From the NCBI RefSeq assembly GCF_009669325.1, contig NZ_SZWE01000001.1, positions 930,402-994,401 of the forward strand: DNA of 64,000 nucleotides, in the 5' to 3' direction. Each line of letters opens with the position of its first letter. The stretch's first letter is position 1. Source of the stretch: Roseovarius bejariae. GTDB lineage: Bacteria; Pseudomonadota; Alphaproteobacteria; Rhodobacterales; Rhodobacteraceae. A model generated the notes under the pieces. The model was given only the letters and a program-made list of their open reading frames with translations. It was not told the DNA's origin and ran no database searches. A program made the position numbers and the translations under genes. Positions 1 through 14,058 of this stretch are shown in pieces.

Positions 1-129
1 GGCCAGCCAGGCCACTTGCAGCAACCGGTGGAGCGAAAAAATTGCGTATTATTCAGAACTTGCCCCTGCACGGACCAAAGACAAGTTGGCGTTACACAGC
101 AGGCATAGACCGCGGGCGCTCGCGGTTTT

Positions 130-164
130 GAAATGCAAAAGGCCCCGCGCTCTGCGGGGCCTTT
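130..164 (-). terminator. Candidate intrinsic terminator after rpoC
   Basis: An 11-bp perfect stem (arms 138-148 and 154-164, loop of 5) begins 22 bases past the rpoC stop codon. On the minus strand it is followed by TTTTGCATTT. This fits a Rho-independent terminator of the rpoBC transcript, although the U tract is broken. Positions 1-129 show no gene I can support. Confidence 0.65.
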
Positions 165-186
165 CAAGGTGTTGGTGTCGCCGGGT

Positions 187-3100
187 TTACTCTTCGCGGC
201 TTTCGGGGGTGTCGACGAAGGTGTCGAATTCATCCCCGCCAACCACGTCATCCTCTGCCGGGGCAGCAAGCGCTGCGGCGGCTTCGGCTTCTTCGCGGCG
301 AGCTTCGATGACCACATTATCACGGCCCTGGGCGATATGGCGCACCTTGAGGGTCGCGCCGCCGGTGCCCGCCGGGATGAGGCGGCCCACGATGACGTTT
401 TCCTTCAGGCCCACGAGCTTGTCGCGCTTGCCCTGAACCGAGGCCTCGGTGAGGACGCGGGTGGTTTCCTGGAACGAGGCCGCCGAGATGAAGCTGCGGG
501 TTTGCAGCGACGCCTTGGTGATGCCCAGAAGGATCGGTTCGCCCTGTGCGGGGCGGCCCCCCTTGGAAATCGCCTTTTCGTTGGCGGCGTCGAATTCGGC
601 CTTGTCCACGTGTTCGCCCTTGAGCAGCGTGGTTTCGCCCGAGTCCAAGATCTCCCACTTTTGCAGCATCTGGCGGACGACCACCTCGATGTGCTTGTCG
701 TTGATCTTCACACCTTGCAGGCGATAGACGTCCTGCACCTCGTCGATCATGTAATCGGCGAGGGCCTCGACCCCCATGATCGACAGGATGTCGTGGGGCG
801 CGGGGTTGCCGTCCATGATGTAGTCGCCCTTCTGGACGAAGTCACCTTCCTGGACAGGAATGTGCTTGCCCTTGGGCACCATGTATTCGACGGGCTCCAT
901 CGACTCGTCCGAGGGTTCGATGCTGATCCGGCGCTTGTTCTTGTAGTCGCGACCGTAACGCACGTAACCGTCGATTTCGGCGATGATGGCGTGATCCTTG
1001 GGACGACGCGCCTCGAAGAGTTCAGCCACACGCGGCAGACCACCGGTGATGTCCTTGGTCTTGGCGCCTTCGCGCGGGATACGCGCGACGACGTCACCGG
1101 CGTGGATTTCCTGACCGTCTTCGACCGACAGGATGGCATCCACGGACATCGGATAGGTGACCGGGTTGCCCGCGTCGTTGCGCACGGGTTCCCCATCTTC
1201 GCCCATGACGATGATCTCGGGCTTGAGTTCATTGCCCTTGGGTGCCGCGCGCCAGTCCATCACGATTTTCTGCGTCATGCCGGTGGCTTCGTCGGTCACG
1301 TCACGCACGGCAACGCCGCTGACCAGATCGACGAACTTGGCGGTCCCGCTTTTCTCGGCGAGGATCGGCAGGGTATAGGGATCCCATTCGAACAGCTTGT
1401 CGCCACGGTCCACCTTGGCGCCGTCCTTGACGTGCAGCTTGGTCCCGTAACCCAGTTTGAAGCTGGCCAGCTCGGCATCGTTTTCGCCCATGATCCGCAG
1501 TTTCATGTTGCGGTTCATGACCAGCGTTTCACCCGAGGCGTTTTCCAGCGTCTGCGCGTTCTCGAACGAGATCGTACCGGCCTGACCTGCCTCCTGGAAG
1601 GACTGCTGACCACCCTGCGCCACGCCGCCGATGTGGAAGGTCCGCATCGTCAGCTGGGTGCCGGGTTCACCGATCGACTGCGCGGCGATGATGCCGACAG
1701 CCTCGCCGGTGTTGACCATGGTGCCGCGTGCGAGGTCACGACCGTAGCACATCGCGCAAACGCCATCCTCGGCCTCACAGGTGAGGGGCGAACGGATGCG
1801 TGCCGATTGCACGGCGGCCTCTTCCACGGCGTCGGCCATGCGTTCGTCGATCAGTTGACCGGCGGCGATGACCACCTCTTCGGTGACCGGGTTGACGATG
1901 TCCTCGGCGGCAACACGGCCAAGGATACGTTCGCCCAAGCTTGCCACGACCTCACCGTCGTTGACGGCGGCCTCGGCGGTGATGGCGCGTTCGGTGCCGC
2001 AGTCGTGCTCGCGCACGATGCAGTCTTGCGCCACGTCCACCAAGCGACGTGTCAGGTAACCCGAGTTCGCGGTTTTCAAGGCGGTGTCCGACAGACCCTT
2101 CCGGGCACCGTGGGTGGAGTTGAAGTACTCCAGCACGGTCAGACCTTCCTTGAAGTTCGAGATGATCGGCGTTTCGATGATGTCGCCGTTCGGCTTGGCC
2201 ATCAGGCCGCGCATTCCGCCCAGCTGTTTCATCTGCGTGACCGAGCCCCGCGCGCCCGAGTGGGCCATCATGTAAACGCTGTTGGGTTCGGCAACTGCGC
2301 CGGTTTCGTCCTTTTTCTCGGCCGAGATTGTGCCCATCATCGCCTCGGTCACCTGGTCGTTACACTTCGACCAGGCATCGACAACCTTGTTGTACTTTTC
2401 GCCCTGTGTGATCAGGCCGTCCATGTACTGTTGTTCGAAGCCTTTCACCTGATCACGGGTTTCCTCGACGATGGTCCATTTGCCGTCGGGGATCACCATG
2501 TCGTCCTTGCCGAAGGAAATCCCGGCGCGGAAGGCTTCCTTGAAGCCCATCGACATGATCTGGTCACAGAAGATCACGCTCTCTTTCTGGCCGCAGTAAC
2601 GATAGACGGTGTCGATCGTCTGCTGCACTTCTTTCTTGCGTAGCAGCTTGTTGACCAGTTCGAACGGGGCCTTGGTGTTCATCGGCAGCAGCGCGCCGAT
2701 GCGGACACGGCCCGGGGTGGTCTCGTAGCGTTTCATGACCACTTCGCCGGTTTCCGGGTCGACCTGCGGCACACGCGCGGTGATCTTGGCGTGCATATGC
2801 ACCTCGCCCGCGTCGAGGGCGTGCTGCACCTCTTCAATGGAGGAGAAGACCATGCCTTCACCCTTCATGCCTTCGCGCATGATGGAGGTGTAGTAGAGGC
2901 CGAGAACCATGTCCTGCGAGGGCACGATGATCGGTGCACCGTTGGCGGGCGACAGAACGTTGTTCGTCGACATCATCAGCACACGCGCCTCAAGCTGGGC
3001 TTCCAGCGAGAGCGGCACGTGAACGGCCATCTGGTCACCGTCGAAGTCGGCGTTGAAGGCCGAGCAGACCAGCGGGTGAAGCTGAATGGCCTTGCCTTCG

Positions 3101-4434
3101 ATCAGCACGGGTTCGAACGCCTGAATGCCAAGGCGGTGCAGCGTCGGTGCGCGGTTGAGCATGACGGGATGTTCGCGGATCACCTCATCCAGGATATCCC
3201 AGACCTCGGGGCGCTCTTTCTCGACCAGCTTCTTGGCTTGCTTGACGGTCGAGGACATGCCCTTGGCTTCGAGCCGCGAGTAGATGAAGGGCTTGAACAG
3301 TTCCAGCGCCATCTTCTTGGGCAAGCCGCACTGGTGCAGCTTGAGTTCCGGGCCCGTCACGATGACAGACCGGCCCGAGAAGTCGACGCGTTTCCCCAGA
3401 AGGTTCTGGCGGAAGCGGCCCTGTTTCCCCTTGAGCATGTCCGACAGCGATTTCAACGGGCGCTTGTTGGCGCCGGTGATCACGCGGCCGCGGCGGCCGT
3501 TGTCAAAGAGGGCGTCGACCGACTCTTGCAGCATCCGCTTTTCGTTGCGGACGATGATGTCGGGCGCGCGCAGTTCGATCAGGCGCTTGAGGCGGTTGTT
3601 CCGGTTGATCACACGACGATAAAGGTCGTTGAGGTCGGAGGTGGCAAAACGGCCCCCGTCCAGCGGCACCAGCGGGCGCAGTTCGGGCGGGATGACCGGG
3701 ATCACGGTCATGATCATCCATTCCGGGCGGTTGCCGGATTCGATGAAGCTTTCCACGACCTTGAGGCGCTTGATGATCTTCTTGGGCTTCAGCTCACCCG
3801 TGGCTTCGGCCAGATCGGCGCGCAGCTGCTCGGCCTCGGATTCGAGGTCGATGTTCTGCAGCATTTCGCGGATGGCTTCGGCGCCGATGTTGGCGGTGAA
3901 GGCGTCCATGCCATAGGCGTCTTGCGCGTCCATGAACTCTTCTTCCGAAAGCATCTGACCATAGGTGAGGTCGGTCAGGCCCGGTTCGATCACGACGTAG
4001 TTTTCGAAATAGAGAACGCGCTCCAGATCGCGCAGGGTCATGTCCAGCATCAGGCCGATGCGCGAGGGCAGCGACTTGAGAAACCAGATATGGGCACAGG
4101 GCGCGGCCAGTTCGATGTGGCCCATGCGTTCACGGCGGACCTTTTGCAGGGTCACCTCGACACCGCATTTCTCGCAGACGACGCCGCGGTATTTCATCCG
4201 CTTGTATTTGCCGCACAGGCATTCGTAGTCCTTGATCGGGCCGAAAATACGGGCGCAGAACAAGCCGTCACGCTCGGGCTTGAAGGTCCGGTAGTTGATG
4301 GTCTCGGGCTTCTTGATCTCACCGAAGGACCACGAGAGGATCCGTTCCGGCGACGCAAGGCTGACCTTGATCTCGTCGAACACCTTGGCGGGGGCGTTCG
4401 GGTTGAAAGGGTTGTTTGTGAGTTCCTGGTTCAT
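187..4434 (-). CDS. rpoC: DNA-directed RNA polymerase subunit beta'
   Basis: Largest catalytic subunit of RNA polymerase, 1415 residues, a normal alphaproteobacterial length. The N-terminal zinc-binding cysteines are visible as C72, C74, C87 and C90. The catalytic Mg-binding loop NADFDGDQM lies near residue 460, and a cysteine-rich segment ([13 protein letters not shown]) supplies the second zinc site. The ATG at 4434 is preceded by GAGGA on the minus strand. The gene follows rpoB after 80 bases and is the last gene of the ribosomal-protein/polymerase block in this window. Identity is certain. Confidence 0.99.
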   Translation of the reverse strand: MNQELTNNPFNPNAPAKVFDEIKVSLASPERILSWSFGEIKKPETINYRTFKPERDGLFCARIFGPIKDYECLCGKYKRMKYRGVVCEKCGVEVTLQKVRRERMGHIELAAPCAHIWFLKSLPSRIGLMLDMTLRDLERVLYFENYVVIEPGLTDLTYGQMLSEEEFMDAQDAYGMDAFTANIGAEAIREMLQNIDLESEAEQLRADLAEATGELKPKKIIKRLKVVESFIESGNRPEWMIMTVIPVIPPELRPLVPLDGGRFATSDLNDLYRRVINRNNRLKRLIELRAPDIIVRNEKRMLQESVDALFDNGRRGRVITGANKRPLKSLSDMLKGKQGRFRQNLLGKRVDFSGRSVIVTGPELKLHQCGLPKKMALELFKPFIYSRLEAKGMSSTVKQAKKLVEKERPEVWDILDEVIREHPVMLNRAPTLHRLGIQAFEPVLIEGKAIQLHPLVCSAFNADFDGDQMAVHVPLSLEAQLEARVLMMSTNNVLSPANGAPIIVPSQDMVLGLYYTSIMREGMKGEGMVFSSIEEVQHALDAGEVHMHAKITARVPQVDPETGEVVMKRYETTPGRVRIGALLPMNTKAPFELVNKLLRKKEVQQTIDTVYRYCGQKESVIFCDQIMSMGFKEAFRAGISFGKDDMVIPDGKWTIVEETRDQVKGFEQQYMDGLITQGEKYNKVVDAWSKCNDQVTEAMMGTISAEKKDETGAVAEPNSVYMMAHSGARGSVTQMKQLGGMRGLMAKPNGDIIETPIISNFKEGLTVLEYFNSTHGARKGLSDTALKTANSGYLTRRLVDVAQDCIVREHDCGTERAITAEAAVNDGEVVASLGERILGRVAAEDIVNPVTEEVVIAAGQLIDERMADAVEEAAVQSARIRSPLTCEAEDGVCAMCYGRDLARGTMVNTGEAVGIIAAQSIGEPGTQLTMRTFHIGGVAQGGQQSFQEAGQAGTISFENAQTLENASGETLVMNRNMKLRIMGENDAELASFKLGYGTKLHVKDGAKVDRGDKLFEWDPYTLPILAEKSGTAKFVDLVSGVAVRDVTDEATGMTQKIVMDWRAAPKGNELKPEIIVMGEDGEPVRNDAGNPVTYPMSVDAILSVEDGQEIHAGDVVARIPREGAKTKDITGGLPRVAELFEARRPKDHAIIAEIDGYVRYGRDYKNKRRISIEPSDESMEPVEYMVPKGKHIPVQEGDFVQKGDYIMDGNPAPHDILSIMGVEALADYMIDEVQDVYRLQGVKINDKHIEVVVRQMLQKWEILDSGETTLLKGEHVDKAEFDAANEKAISKGGRPAQGEPILLGITKASLQTRSFISAASFQETTRVLTEASVQGKRDKLVGLKENVIVGRLIPAGTGGATLKVRHIAQGRDNVVIEARREEAEAAAALAAPAEDDVVGGDEFDTFVDTPESREE

Positions 4435-4514
4435 TTCATGTCCTCAATTCTGAGAGGGTGCGGTGGGGAGGGATGGCGTGGGGTGCGCAAAGACTGCGCA
4501 CCCATTGGAAAACG

Positions 4515-8663
<4,149 letters not shown>

Positions 8664-8797
8664 GGTCGATGTCACCTTTCGTTTCTCACCGGAAACGCCT
8701 GCTGTCGGGCTACAGCGGCGTACCCATACGAGACGGCGGGTGCGATCCATTCCCGGCCCCTGTCCCACCAGGGGCCTCCCGATCGCGAGAACCGCGC

Positions 8798-8844
8798 CTT
8801 AGAAAGGGCTTTCCAACCGAGGGGCTGCAAAAGCCCTTTCTAAG
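8798..8844 (-). promoter_or_regulatory. 15-bp perfect stem-loop between rplL and rpoB
   Basis: Arms CTTAGAAAGGGCTTT (8798-8812) and AAAGCCCTTTCTAAG (8830-8844) are exact inverted complements with a 17-base loop. No U tract follows on the minus strand, so it is not a simple terminator. In E. coli the rplL-rpoB gap carries a partial attenuator and an RNase III cleavage site, and this long perfect duplex is in the equivalent place. A processing or attenuation role is inference from position and shape. Confidence 0.65.
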
Positions 8845-8916
8845 ACAGGTTCGGCTGAGCGCGGTATATGTCCGCGCTCAGCCAGTCTTGTGCACTCCGG
8901 GTTGCCCCGGCGCGAC

Positions 8917-9297
8917 TTACTTGAGCTCGACTTCGGCGCCAGCCGCTTCGAGTTTCTCTTTGATCTCGTCGGCTTCGGCTTTGTCGACGCCTTCTTTGAC
9001 GGCTTTGCCGCCGGCTTCGACCAGTTCCTTGGCTTCTTTGAGGCCCAGGCCGGTGATGCCGCGAACCTCTTTGATGACGTTGATCTTCGACGCGCCGGCC
9101 GATTTCAGGATCACGTCGAATTCGGTTTGCTCTTCAGCAGCACCGCCAGCGTCGCCGCCTGCGGGGCCAGCCATCATCACAGCGCCACCAGCGGCGGGCT
9201 CGATGTCGTACTCATCCTTGAGGATGGTTTTCAGTTCTTGTGCTTCGAGAAGCGTCAGACCAACGATCTCTTCAGCGAGTTTTTTCAGATCAGCCAT
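8917..9297 (-). CDS. rplL: 50S ribosomal protein L7/L12
   Basis: 126-residue acidic stalk protein that recruits translation GTPases to the large ribosomal subunit. The N-terminal dimerisation helix, an Ala/Gly-rich hinge near residues 50-57 ([15 protein letters not shown]) and the C-terminal factor-binding domain with [12 protein letters not shown] are all visible. It lies 72 bases after rplJ, as in the standard rplKAJL order, and precedes rpoB. Confidence 0.99.
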   Translation of the reverse strand: MADLKKLAEEIVGLTLLEAQELKTILKDEYDIEPAAGGAVMMAGPAGGDAGGAAEEQTEFDVILKSAGASKINVIKEVRGITGLGLKEAKELVEAGGKAVKEGVDKAEADEIKEKLEAAGAEVELK

Positions 9298-9369
9298 TTT
9301 ATCAGCTCTTTCCGTTTTAAGATGTGTTCCAACGTCAGGGGAATTCCCTACGCGGTCCTTTTCAGTTGC

Positions 9370-9888
9370 TTACGCGGCTTCCGCCTTCTCTTCGATGGTC
9401 GAAAGAATGCTCGCGATGTTCGAAGCAGGTGCGCCAATTGCACCGGCGATGTTCGAAGCGGGTGCGCCCAGCATACCGGCGATCTGAGCAAGCAGCTCTT
9501 CGCGCGACGGCATATCGGACACGGCTTTGACACCGGCACGGTCCAGGTGATCCGACCCCATGGCACCGCCGAGGATCACGAATTTCTCGTTATCCTTGGC
9601 AAACCCTTCGGCGACTTTCGCAGCCGAAACCGGGTCTTCCGAGTAGGTCAGAACGGTCATGCCCGTCAGGTAGTCACCAATGCTTTCGCACGGCTTACCC
9701 TCAAGGGCGATCTTGGCGAGCCTGTTTTTCGCGACGCGTACAGAGGCTTCGGCCTCGCGGGCACGGGCCCGCAGGTCTTGCATCTGCGCAACTGTAAGAC
9801 CCGCGTAGTGGGCAACCACTACGACGCCAGAGCTTTCGAAGATCTGGCCGAGTTCCTCGACCACTTTCTCTTTCTGGGCTCTATCCAC
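9370..9888 (-). CDS. rplJ: 50S ribosomal protein L10
   Basis: 172-residue L10, the stalk base that binds L7/L12 dimers through its C-terminal helix. The start is GTG (9886-9888) with GGAG upstream, encoding [20 protein letters not shown]. The C-terminal Ala-rich part contains a short near-repeat, [19 protein letters not shown], within the L12-binding helix region. L10 usually represses its own mRNA together with L12 through the leader upstream, and here a structured 248-base leader is present. Confidence 0.98.
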   Translation of the reverse strand: MDRAQKEKVVEELGQIFESSGVVVVAHYAGLTVAQMQDLRARAREAEASVRVAKNRLAKIALEGKPCESIGDYLTGMTVLTYSEDPVSAAKVAEGFAKDNEKFVILGGAMGSDHLDRAGVKAVSDMPSREELLAQIAGMLGAPASNIAGAIGAPASNIASILSTIEEKAEAA

Positions 9889-10136
9889 AGTTTCACTCCA
9901 AATTTGGGGGTTTCCCCCCGGCTCATGTTTGCCACCCCGGATGGGGCAGCGTTCGGGTCCAAAGTCAGGGTCCCGAGGCCAAGATCACCCGAAGGCCTAG
10001 CCTTCGTTGAAATCTCATCTCGTTCCCCATCTCAGGAAGGAATTACGAGGCTTGCGCCTAACCCTCCATCTCGGACAGGACGGGGCCGGATGCGGCCCCG
10101 CCATTCGCCCCGGCCCCGAGGGACCAGTGCAAATTC
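9889..10136 (-). promoter_or_regulatory. rplA-rplJ intergenic leader with hairpins
   Basis: This 248-base gap precedes rplJ. It contains an 8-bp perfect stem with a 4-base loop (arms 10081-10088 and 10093-10100, CGGGGCCG/CGGCCCCG) soon after the rplA stop codon. A second hairpin, GGGGG-TTT-CCCCC (9906-9918), lies just ahead of the rplJ ribosome binding site. In enterobacteria the rplJ leader is the L10-L12 autoregulatory target. I infer the same role here but cannot match a specific fold. Confidence 0.45.
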
Positions 10137-10835
10137 TTATTCCGACGCAGCGTTGCTGACGTCGATGCTGACGCCCGGCCCCATGGTCGAGGTCAGGCAG
10201 ATCTTCTTGACGTAGGTGCCTTTGGCGCCGGTCGGCTTGGCCTTGTTCACGGCGGCCACAAAGGCACGCACGTTCTCGGCCAGCTTGCCTTCGTCGAAGG
10301 AGGCTTTGCCGACACCGGCGTGCACGACGCCCGCTTTTTCGGCCTTGAACTGCACTTCACCGCCTTTTGCGGCGGCAACGGCATCAGCCACGTCCATGGT
10401 CACCGTGCCGACCTTGGGGTTCGGCATCAGGTTCCGCGGGCCAAGCACCTTACCCAGACGGCCGACGATCGGCATCATGTCGGGGGTCGCGATGCAGCGA
10501 TCGAATTCGATCGTGCCGCCCTGAACGGTTTCCATCAGGTCTTCGGCGCCCACGATGTCGGCACCGGCCTCTTTCGCCTCGTCGGCCTTGGGACCACGGG
10601 CGAAGACAGCCACGCGCACGTCTTTGCCGGTGCCGTTGGGCAGGCCGACAACGCCGCGAACCATCTGGTCCGCGTGACGCGGGTCAACACCAAGGTTCAG
10701 CGAAATCTCGATGGTTTCGTCGAACTTGGCCTTGGCGTTGGATTTGACCAGCGAAACGGCCTCTTCCACGCTCAGGTTTTCCTTGCCTGCGACGGCTTCA
10801 CGGGCGGCGCGGGTACGTTTACCAAGCTTTGCCAT
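10137..10835 (-). CDS. rplA: 50S ribosomal protein L1
   Basis: 232-residue L1 protein of the mobile L1 stalk, a usual length. The L1 signature region around the glycine- and proline-rich core is present ([20 protein letters not shown]), with the C-terminal [13 protein letters not shown]. It begins one base after rplK ends, so the two genes are almost certainly translated from one message. L1 normally represses this message; no separate operator was identified. Confidence 0.99.
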   Translation of the reverse strand: MAKLGKRTRAAREAVAGKENLSVEEAVSLVKSNAKAKFDETIEISLNLGVDPRHADQMVRGVVGLPNGTGKDVRVAVFARGPKADEAKEAGADIVGAEDLMETVQGGTIEFDRCIATPDMMPIVGRLGKVLGPRNLMPNPKVGTVTMDVADAVAAAKGGEVQFKAEKAGVVHAGVGKASFDEGKLAENVRAFVAAVNKAKPTGAKGTYVKKICLTSTMGPGVSIDVSNAASE

Positions 10836-10836
10836 C

Positions 10837-11262
10837 TTACTTCACCTCGATGCCCATGGAGCGTGCGGAGCCAAGGATGATTTTCATCGCGGCTTCGACG
10901 TCGTTTGCGTTCAGGTCTTTCCACTTCGCTTCCGCGATTTCGCGGACCTGCTTGGTGGTCACCGAGCCTGCGGTCGCACGACCGGGGGTGTTCGACCCCG
11001 ACTTCAGCTTGGCAGCCTTTTTCAGGTAGTAAGACGCGGGCGGCGTCTTGATGTCCATTTCAAAGGACTTGTCCTGATAGTAGGTGATCACGGTGGGGCA
11101 AGGTGCACCTTGCTCCATTTCCTGCGTCTTGGCGTTGAACGCTTTGCAGAATTCCATGATGTTGATGCCACGCTGACCAAGCGCCGGACCCACGGGCGGG
11201 GACGGGTTCGCTTGACCTGCGGGCACTTGCAGCTTCATCGTGCCTGCGAGTTTCTTGGCCAT
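10837..11262 (-). CDS. rplK: 50S ribosomal protein L11
   Basis: 141-residue L11, which binds the GTPase-associated centre of 23S rRNA. The N-terminal proline-rich segment ([19 protein letters not shown]) and the C-terminal RNA-binding domain are complete. It is first of the rplKA pair. About 100 bases separate it from nusG and contain a short palindrome, GGGCATCGCGATGCCC, near 11328-11343. Confidence 0.99.
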   Translation of the reverse strand: MAKKLAGTMKLQVPAGQANPSPPVGPALGQRGINIMEFCKAFNAKTQEMEQGAPCPTVITYYQDKSFEMDIKTPPASYYLKKAAKLKSGSNTPGRATAGSVTTKQVREIAEAKWKDLNANDVEAAMKIILGSARSMGIEVK

Positions 11263-11365
11263 TGGCCTTCTCCTTTTCCAACCTCCTCGGGACGCGTCCG
11301 TCGGAGCCTATGTTGTGTGGTCCGGTCCGGGCATCGCGATGCCCTCGCCTCCCACGGCTTGCACG

Positions 11366-11899
11366 TCAGGCCTGCTTGGTGACCTGCGTGAATTCCAGTT
11401 CGACCGGGGTTTCCCGGCCAAAGATTGAAACCGTCACCTTGAGGCGCTGGTTCTCGTCGTCCACTTCCTCGACCATGCCGTCGAAATCCTCGAACGGGCC
11501 GTCGTTGACCTTGACCTTCTCGCCCACCTCGAAGCTGATCATCAGCTTGGGCTGGTCCTCGCCCTCCTGAACGCGGTTGAGGATGGCGTTCACCTCGGAG
11601 TCGCGCATCGGCATGGGGCGGCCCTGCGGGCCAAGGAAACCGGTGACGCGGTTGATCGAGTTGATCAAATGATACCCTTTGTCCGACATCTCCATGTGCA
11701 CAAGCACATAGCCCGGCATGAAGCGGCGCTCGGCGGTCACCTTCTTACCGCGGCGCACCTCGATCACCTCTTCGGTGGGCACCAGAACCTCGTCGATCTC
11801 GCCTTCGAGTTCCTGCTCGGCAACGGATTGTCTGATTTGCTCGGCGATTTTCTTCTCGAAGTTCGAGAGAACACTGACCGAGTACCACCGTTTTGCCAT
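11366..11899 (-). CDS. nusG: Transcription termination/antitermination protein NusG
   Basis: 177-residue NusG, the elongation factor that binds the RNA polymerase clamp and couples to Rho or ribosomal protein S10. The NGN domain begins at [15 protein letters not shown] and includes [13 protein letters not shown]. The C-terminal KOW motif is [17 protein letters not shown]. It is complete. It lies 205 bases after secE, and that gap contains a terminator-like hairpin, so its transcription may be partly independent of secE. Confidence 0.99.
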   Translation of the reverse strand: MAKRWYSVSVLSNFEKKIAEQIRQSVAEQELEGEIDEVLVPTEEVIEVRRGKKVTAERRFMPGYVLVHMEMSDKGYHLINSINRVTGFLGPQGRPMPMRDSEVNAILNRVQEGEDQPKLMISFEVGEKVKVNDGPFEDFDGMVEEVDDENQRLKVTVSIFGRETPVELEFTQVTKQA

Positions 11900-11981
11900 C
11901 TTCGACCCATGCCTTTGTCACTGTCGGCCACAAGGGCCGGAATTCTTTTGATTTCAGGGGGTTACCCCGAGCTTCCCAAAA

Positions 11982-12017
11982 CAAAAAATCGGCGCGCAAC
12001 TCGAATCGCCGCGCGCC
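11982..12017 (-). terminator. Terminator-like hairpin between secE and nusG
   Basis: On the minus strand GGCGCGC (12011-12017) pairs with GCGCGCC (11991-11997) across a 13-base loop and is followed at once by GATTTTTTGTTTT. Stem plus U tract is the form of a Rho-independent terminator. It sits inside what is usually one secE-nusG transcript, so it may act as an attenuator, or nusG may have its own promoter in the remaining 82 bases. Confidence 0.6.
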
Positions 12018-12104
12018 CTGTCTGGAATTGAGGCGTCAACTACCGCTGTTTTCGCCTGATTTCAAGGGGCTGGCGCGATTTTCCGCCGACACGTTCTCGC
12101 CTCG

Positions 12105-12302
12105 TTAGCCGAAAAGGTTGAGCACACCGGTCAGGCCGGAGCGGATCACCAGATCGACAAGGGCAAAGAACACCGCTGTCAGCGAGGCCATGATGAAGAC
12201 CATCACGGTGGTCAACAGGACCTCACGCCGCGTGGGCCAAACCACCTTGGCCACTTCCGAGCGGACCTGCTGAATAAACTGAAGCGGATTCGTACGTGCC
12301 AT
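12105..12302 (-). CDS. secE: Preprotein translocase subunit SecE
   Basis: 65-residue single-span form of SecE, the stabilising subunit of the SecYEG channel. It begins MARTNPLQFIQQVRSEV, with the conserved amphipathic segment EVAKVVWPTRREVL followed by one transmembrane helix (about residues 27-50). The frame continues 19 codons upstream, but only the start at 12302 gives a normal SecE N-terminus. It is upstream of nusG in the conserved trnW-secE-nusG order. Confidence 0.97.
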   Translation of the reverse strand: MARTNPLQFIQQVRSEVAKVVWPTRREVLLTTVMVFIMASLTAVFFALVDLVIRSGLTGVLNLFG

Positions 12303-12400
12303 GTGCGCTATCTTCTTTTCCGTGCTGCCGTGAGGGGGCACATACGCGCAGCGGCCCATGAATTCAAGGCCAGAAGCGACAGACGCCCCATCAGCCCGTA

Positions 12401-13159
12401 TCAGCCGCGAAAGACCCCGGCTTCAAGCTGCCCGTTGAATGAATCGTCACGGTCATCGTTCCGGCCCATGTCACGACTGGTTGTGCCACCTGCCAGCCAA
12501 CGGGCACGAATTTTTCCGGGCAGCCTCTTCATGACTGTCCCACGGGTTATATCCCTGATGCCGCGCAGCTTGGCGGCCAGAACGGGATGACGCCGCAGGA
12601 ACAGGCGCCACAGCCCTTGCAGGAAATCCACCACGCGACCCGGCCCGAACAAGAGGCTGGCCACGAAAAGGGTCCAGAACATCATGGTCAGCAGGCCCGG
12701 GATCATCTGTGGCTGAAATACCAGGATGCTCACGATCACAAGCGACAAGGCATAGCGGCGTTCGGTTCGCGGTTCCTCCGCCTCTGCCCCGTCGCCGCTT
12801 CGGTCCTCGCGCAGAAAGAACCGTGCCACCCCGCCGCGGCGCGGATGCTCCGCCTCTTCATGATGCGTGTCGTAATGCGTGGAGGGTGTTGCATTAAGTG
12901 CCCTGCCCCACGCCTGACGGCGTTCGAGGCGCGCACGGCGCGCATCCTGATCTTCTGGTGAGATGCCCTTTGGCTCATCCGGCATAATGGCGGGCAGGCT
13001 GCGCAGGTTCTTTTCGCGCCGCTGTTCGGCCATCATCTTGCGGATCATATCGTCGGCTGTTCCAGCGCGCGTTTCTTGGGGCGAGCCGTCCCGCCCTGTC
13101 GTTTGTGTGCGGTCAGGTCCGTCAGCCTCCGGCAAGCCGGGGTCAATGCGTTTGGCCAT
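12401..13159 (-). CDS. Hypothetical two-helix membrane protein between trnW and secE
   Basis: I do not recognise a characterised family. From 13159 the protein has 252 residues (an alternative start at 13168 adds three). Residues 1-130 are charged, rich in Arg, Glu and Asp, and probably disordered. Two hydrophobic segments follow around residues 137-180 (ALSLVIVSILVFQPQMIPG and LLTMMFWTLFVASLLFG). The basic tail is likely cytoplasmic. It is co-oriented with secE and could share its transcript. Function unknown; the coding call rests on length, clear membrane segments and fit in a tight gene array. Confidence 0.75.
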   Translation of the reverse strand: MAKRIDPGLPEADGPDRTQTTGRDGSPQETRAGTADDMIRKMMAEQRREKNLRSLPAIMPDEPKGISPEDQDARRARLERRQAWGRALNATPSTHYDTHHEEAEHPRRGGVARFFLREDRSGDGAEAEEPRTERRYALSLVIVSILVFQPQMIPGLLTMMFWTLFVASLLFGPGRVVDFLQGLWRLFLRRHPVLAAKLRGIRDITRGTVMKRLPGKIRARWLAGGTTSRDMGRNDDRDDSFNGQLEAGVFRG

Positions 13160-13367
13160 ATGTCTCATACGCTGTCACCAATCCTGTGTCCGCCTTGCGC
13201 GGGGCAAGTTGAAAACGGGCACTCTGCACCCTGATGGGACAACGCTATTGGCTGAAATTGGCCAAATAATGGCTATGAATTGCAAAAAAACCGACAAGGT
13301 TAACACCATCCAGAGCCCCGCAAAGCAAGAGGTCGTGGGCATGGGCGAAGTCGCGATTTTCGGAGAA

Positions 13368-13443
13368 TGGCAGGGGCAGCAGGGTTCGAACCCGCGACCT
13401 ACGGTTTTGGAGACCGTCGCTCTACCAGCTGAGCTATACCCCT
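13368..13443 (-). tRNA. trnW: tRNA-Trp (CCA)
   Basis: On the minus strand the acceptor arms AGGGGTA and TGCCCCT pair (one G-U). The D-arm begins AGCTCAGCTGGTAGAGC, the anticodon loop CTCCAAA gives CCA, and the T-arm is GGGTTCGAACCC. A discriminator G and a genome-encoded CCA (13368-13370) follow. Trp tRNA ahead of secE-nusG is a conserved arrangement. Confidence 0.97.
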
Positions 13444-13525
13444 AAGTCGCCGCGGTGTTATTGTCTTTCGCCGCCGCCGTCAAGCGTCGGTCTGTGACTT
13501 ATCGGCGAGAATGCTGCCATAATTT

Positions 13526-14047
13526 TCATGCGGCCCGGGTTTGCGCGGCAACAGCTTGCTTGACCCATGCCACAAGCGCCGCCGCATCGCCCTCCAATGG
13601 CTCGGCCAGCCCCTCGGTAAAGTCATGGAAGGCCTCAAGATTGAGCCCGTTGACGCCTGCTAGAACGGGGACGCCCTCCAGCAGGCATTGGCCGATGACA
13701 TCGCGAAAGCCGCGCCCGTCGGCCTCGTGCTTGCCGAACTTGTTGACGATCAGCAAATCGGGCGACGCGGACAGGCTTTTGCTGACTTCGCCCACGGCCG
13801 CTTCAAGTGCGGCCGGATCAAGGCGGCAACCGCGTGCCTCCTTGCCCAAGGATTGCGAAATCCGAAAGACCGGCCCATCGGGCAGAACTTGCACATCCAT
13901 GTCGCAAAGGTGCGACTTGGCGGATTCGGTATTGGTTTGCACGATCCCGGCCACGCGAACGCCCTCGGCGATGCAGCGGGCGGCGACCTCGCTCAAAAGG
14001 CGGTCGGTGGCACCGCGTTCGGCGGTTATGACATATCCAAGCTTCAT
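13526..14047 (-). CDS. DUF2478 family protein, last gene of the nar operon
   Basis: 173 residues from the start at 14047 (MKLGYVITAERGATDRLLSE). The protein resembles the DUF2478 family, which I know mainly from molybdenum-gene neighbourhoods and whose fold resembles small NTP-binding proteins. No classical Walker A lysine motif is present; the N-terminal loop reads AERGATDRLL. The core has a hydrophobic strand followed by acidic and lysine residues (PDLLIVNKFGKHEADG), as in a nucleotide-binding fold. It follows moeA by 11 bases. A role in molybdenum cofactor supply is inferred from position only. Confidence 0.75.
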   Translation of the reverse strand: MKLGYVITAERGATDRLLSEVAARCIAEGVRVAGIVQTNTESAKSHLCDMDVQVLPDGPVFRISQSLGKEARGCRLDPAALEAAVGEVSKSLSASPDLLIVNKFGKHEADGRGFRDVIGQCLLEGVPVLAGVNGLNLEAFHDFTEGLAEPLEGDAAALVAWVKQAVAAQTRAA

Positions 14048-14058
14048 TTCTTCTTTCC

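Noticed and set aside
13368..13443. trnW as an integration site for the 26 kb block
   Set aside because: No integrase gene is present and I found no second copy of the trnW 3' end near 39.7 kb.
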